Source: Polaribacter reichenbachii (lineage in GTDB: Bacteria; Bacteroidota; Bacteroidia; Flavobacteriales; Flavobacteriaceae). From it: DNA of 64,000 nt. Under the pieces are notes generated by a model. It searched no databases. It saw only the letters and a program-made list of their open reading frames with translations, and had not been told where the DNA came from. Where the stretch lies: the NCBI RefSeq assembly GCF_001975665.1, contig NZ_CP019419.1, positions 2,711,501-2,775,500 of the forward strand. Reading direction: 5' to 3'. Of this stretch, positions 61,184-64,000 are shown one piece after another (the stretch's first letter is position 1; each line of letters starts with the position of its first letter). The position numbers and the translations under genes were made by a program.

Positions 61184-62431
61184 ATGACGAAAGATTTATT
61201 TGATAGAATTGTAGCGGATAAAGGGCCTTTAGGAAAATGGGCAGACCAAGCAGAAGGATATTATGTTTTTCCTAAATTAGAAGGACCTATTTCTAATAGA
61301 ATGTCTTTTAATGGTAAAAAAGTTGTTACCTGGAGTATTAATGATTACTTAGGTTTAGCAAATCATCCTGAAGTTTTAAAGGTTGACGGAGAAGCAGCTT
61401 TAGAACATGGAATGGCTTACCCAATGGGAGCTAGAATGATGTCTGGACATACACCTTTACATGAACAATTAGAACGTGAATGTGCAGAATTTGTAGATAA
61501 AGAAAAAGCATATTTATTAAATTTTGGATACCAAGGTATCATGTCTGCAATAGACGCTTTGGTTACAAAAAACGATGTTATTGTGTATGATATGGATACA
61601 CACGCTTGTATTATTGATGGTGTTCGTTTGCATGCAGGTAAACGTTTTGTTTACAGACACAATGATATGGAGAGTTTTGAGAAAAACATTAAACGTGCTA
61701 CAAGAGTTGCAGAAAAATCTGGAGGTGGAATTTTAGTGATTTCAGAAGGAGTTTTTGGAATGAGAGGAGAGCAAGGACGTTTAAAAGAAATCATCGCTTT
61801 TAAAAAAGAATATAATTTTAGATTATTAGTAGATGATGCTCATGGTTTTGGAACTCTTGGAGAGGGAGGTAGAGGAACTGGTTTTGAGCAAGGTGTACAA
61901 GATGATATAGATGTTTATTTTGCAACTTTTGCTAAATCTATGGCAGGAATTGGAGCCTTTTTAGCAGGAGATAAAGATGTAATACAGTTTTTGCAATATA
62001 ATTTAAGATCGCAAATGTTTGCAAAATCATTACCTATGGCAATGGTTAAAGGTGCATTAAAACGTTTGGATATGATTAGAACAATGCCAGAATTAAAAGA
62101 AAAATTATGGCAAAATACTAATGCACTGCAATCTGGTTTACGTAATGCTGGTTTCGATTTAGGGACTACGCAAACTTGTATAACACCAGTATTCTTAAAA
62201 GGAGATATACCAGAAGCAATGGCTATGGTTAATGATTTAAGAGAAAATCACGGTATTTTTTGTTCTATTGTTGTGTATCCTGTAATACCTAAAGGATTAA
62301 TTATTTTAAGATTAATACCAACAGCAACACATACTCAAGAAGATATTGATGAAACTATAATTGCTTTTTCTGCAATTAGAGAAAACTTAGAAAACGGAAC
62401 TTATAAAAAGATAGCTGCTGCAATGATGTAG
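61184..62431 (+). CDS. Alpha-oxoamine synthase family acyltransferase, probable cysteate fatty-acyltransferase
   Basis: 415 residues from ATG 61184. Fold-type I PLP enzymes of the SPT/KBL/BioF family: TWSINDYLGLANHPEV, PMGARMMSGHTPLHEQLERE (substrate/acyl region), LVDDAHGFGTLGEGGRGTGF (Asp 218, His 220) and FATFAKSMAGIGAF with PLP Lys 251. They join an amino acid to an acyl thioester with decarboxylation. The family cannot be split by sequence alone: serine palmitoyltransferase, KBL or the cysteate transferase that makes 3-keto-capnine are options. Adjacency to the CBS-like enzyme, an overlong N-terminus (ADKGPLGKWADQAEGYYVFP) and flavobacterial origin favour capnine synthesis. Convergent with the kinase gene (3 nt apart). 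Confidence 0.75.
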   Translation: MTKDLFDRIVADKGPLGKWADQAEGYYVFPKLEGPISNRMSFNGKKVVTWSINDYLGLANHPEVLKVDGEAALEHGMAYPMGARMMSGHTPLHEQLERECAEFVDKEKAYLLNFGYQGIMSAIDALVTKNDVIVYDMDTHACIIDGVRLHAGKRFVYRHNDMESFEKNIKRATRVAEKSGGGILVISEGVFGMRGEQGRLKEIIAFKKEYNFRLLVDDAHGFGTLGEGGRGTGFEQGVQDDIDVYFATFAKSMAGIGAFLAGDKDVIQFLQYNLRSQMFAKSLPMAMVKGALKRLDMIRTMPELKEKLWQNTNALQSGLRNAGFDLGTTQTCITPVFLKGDIPEAMAMVNDLRENHGIFCSIVVYPVIPKGLIILRLIPTATHTQEDIDETIIAFSAIRENLENGTYKKIAAAMM

Positions 62432-62434
62432 TAG

Positions 62435-64000
62435 CTATTTTTTTATAGCAGCTTCAATTTGGTCTAGTAAATCTTGCGGATCGAAAGGCTTAAAGATAAA
62501 ACCATTCATACCACATTCACTAATCTTGTCCTTTACTTCCATAAAAACGGAAGCAGAAAGGGCTAAGATTGGTATTCTTTTATTAAATTTTCTAATTTCT
62601 TTTGTAGCTGTATAACCATCCATAACTGGCATTTGAATGTCCATAAGTACAACATCATAATCGTTTTCTTTTATTTTTGTTACGGCAACTGCCCCGTCAT
62701 TAGCAACATCTACAGTTAGTTTAGATTTTTCTAAAATCTGTTTACCAACCATCACATTTATAAGGTTGTCTTCTACTAACAGAACTTTCTTACCTTCAAA
62801 ATTATACTTCTTCTTCCTAATCGTCTTTTTTAGTTCTTTTTCTGATGCAATTTCTAAATCAATTTCAAAATAAAAACGACTTCCTTTGCCCATTTCACTA
62901 TCAATCATTACATCAGAACCCATAGTGTTTACAATGCTTTTTACAATAGGTAAACCTAAACCAGTACCACCATATAAACGATTTGTATTAGTTGATGCTT
63001 GTGTAAAGGCTTCCCAAATGGTGCCTTGTTTATCTTTTGGTATTCCTATTCCAGTATCAATAATTTCTGTAAGCAATGTTAATTTACTTTTACCAATCTG
63101 ATTTACTTTTTTTATTCTTAAAGTAACACTACCAACATCTGTAAATTTAATGGCATTTGTTACAAGATTATTTATTACTTGGTTAAATCGAACAACATCT
63201 AACCAAACTACTGGTATGTCTTCATCAACTTCTAAGTTCATTGTAATTCCTTTACGTAAACAAGAAGCTTCATGAATTTTTTTAATCTGTTTTGTTGCAA
63301 TTAATAAATTAGTCGGAATGTTATCTAATTCTATTGTAGTAGATTGCATCTTGCTGAAATCTAGTACATTGTTTAATAAGTTTAATAATATTTTACCAGA
63401 ATAATTGAGTGCTTCGATGTTTTGAACCTGATCTTCTCTTGGGTTATCATCACCTAAAATATGTGATAAACCAATAACAGCATTTAAAGGAGTTCTTATC
63501 TCATGACTCATTGTGCTTAAAAAATCTGATTTTGCATTTGATGCTTCTATGGCTTCTATTTTTTTGTTTTCTATTCTATTAAAATATTTTGTATTCAGAA
63601 TTAAAAAATAGATTAATTGAAAAATAACTAAGCCAATTGCACTTGCTACTGATATTGGGTAAATGAATTCTTTAGCAATTACAGGATCTAATTTTCTATC
63701 TGTAAATAAACTAAATTCAGTGATAAATAAAAGTGTCCATAAAATTAATGGAACTATAGTAAATAGTAATACTAGCAACCTTTCTCTTCTAAAAGAAAAT
63801 AAGATAAAAGGTAAACCAATATTAAACATATAGATAAACTCTACACTACCAAATTTACCAACATAAGAAGCAATAACAGCAATACCAAAATTACTTGCCA
63901 ATAAATAAATTACTCTGGCATAATTTAGCAAACCTTTTTTTACAATAGTGGCTGCTATAACATATATAAAAATATTAAATATATTGTAGTTTCTTAGCCA
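62435..64000 (-). CDS. Hybrid histidine kinase with receiver domain, 5'-truncated by window edge
   Basis: The frame is open to the window end (WLRNYNIFNIFIYVIAATIV before the first TTG/ATG candidates), so the N-terminus is missing. At least four or five membrane helices are seen in the first 140 residues. Then come HisKA (FLSTMSHEIRTPLNAVIGLS, phospho-His), the ATPase with N box NQVINNLVTNAIKFTD, G1 DTGIGI and G2 GGTGLGLPI, and a receiver domain (VLLVEDNLINVMVGKQILEK; phospho-Asp in LMDIQMPVMDGYTATKE; Lys in FKPFDPQDLL). No separate response-regulator gene is in the window. Signal and target unknown. Confidence 0.93.
   Translation of the reverse strand, partial: WLRNYNIFNIFIYVIAATIVKKGLLNYARVIYLLASNFGIAVIASYVGKFGSVEFIYMFNIGLPFILFSFRRERLLVLLFTIVPLILWTLLFITEFSLFTDRKLDPVIAKEFIYPISVASAIGLVIFQLIYFLILNTKYFNRIENKKIEAIEASNAKSDFLSTMSHEIRTPLNAVIGLSHILGDDNPREDQVQNIEALNYSGKILLNLLNNVLDFSKMQSTTIELDNIPTNLLIATKQIKKIHEASCLRKGITMNLEVDEDIPVVWLDVVRFNQVINNLVTNAIKFTDVGSVTLRIKKVNQIGKSKLTLLTEIIDTGIGIPKDKQGTIWEAFTQASTNTNRLYGGTGLGLPIVKSIVNTMGSDVMIDSEMGKGSRFYFEIDLEIASEKELKKTIRKKKYNFEGKKVLLVEDNLINVMVGKQILEKSKLTVDVANDGAVAVTKIKENDYDVVLMDIQMPVMDGYTATKEIRKFNKRIPILALSASVFMEVKDKISECGMNGFIFKPFDPQDLLDQIEAAIKK

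Overview
This 64 kb window is AT-rich chromosomal DNA of a marine-type member of the Bacteroidota, most likely family Flavobacteriaceae (Polaribacter or a close relative). The placement rests on gene content: lineage-typical families (DUF6452/DUF6048 pair beside rlmD, 'CCC motif' membrane protein, DUF2795, SecA of 1112 residues, MutS2 without Smr, cysteate-lipid type enzymes). It also rests on promoters of the Bacteroidota type (TTTG, about 19-22 nt, TAnnTTTG) and almost no Shine-Dalgarno sequences. This is an inference from remembered families; no search was run. I see no rRNA, tRNA, insertion sequence, prophage or CRISPR array. The region looks like core chromosome with many small lineage-specific genes.

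Layout. 1-9.6 kb: end of an M14 metallopeptidase, a 52-residue Pmp3-type membrane protein, a perfect 7-bp tandem array, four small minus-strand genes, a GH115 alpha-glucuronidase lipoprotein and, divergent from it, a membrane-bound winged-helix regulator. 9.7-16.8 kb: a Cys/Met-metabolism PLP enzyme and the leucine operon leuC-leuD-leuA-like-leuB, whose spacers carry degenerate 7-bp arrays. 16.9-20.5 kb: M28 peptidase, FecCD-type ABC ATPase and permease, RdgB. 20.5-27.9 kb: a membrane AraC regulator behind a long palindrome and a 20-bp-spaced operator candidate, then rlmH, nadC, a pentapeptide-repeat protein, YihY, a histidyl-tRNA synthetase with a large insertion, and folE. 28-30.5 kb: ECF sigma factor, HEAT-repeat anti-sigma candidate and a secreted DUF4097-like protein. 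30.5-42.6 kb: secA, a PduO-type adenosyltransferase, a shrunken methyltransferase relic, DinB, an endonuclease, mutS2, ung, and a glycosyltransferase with an LpxH-like phosphoesterase. 42.8-47 kb: small lipoprotein, then a run of oxygenase, SUI1 factor, DUF1835, nucleoside phosphorylase and unexported binding protein. 47-57.7 kb: surface proteins, PhhB, rlmD, OmpA lipoprotein, lipocalin, rocD with a structured leader, AsmA-like protein and a YbaB operon. 57.8-64 kb: oligopeptidase B, a pair matching sulfonolipid (capnine) synthesis, and a hybrid histidine kinase cut by the right edge.

Most notable: (1) five intergenic arrays with a strict 7-bp period, from 14 perfect copies to highly degenerate ones recognisable only by a fixed GC or AATT phase; (2) the cysteate synthase / cysteate acyltransferase candidate pair; (3) the roughly 95-residue insertion in HisRS; (4) the rocD leader; (5) the DUF1835-phosphorylase-binding-protein operon. 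Several starts were moved from TTG to a downstream ATG where promoter position or family alignment favoured it.
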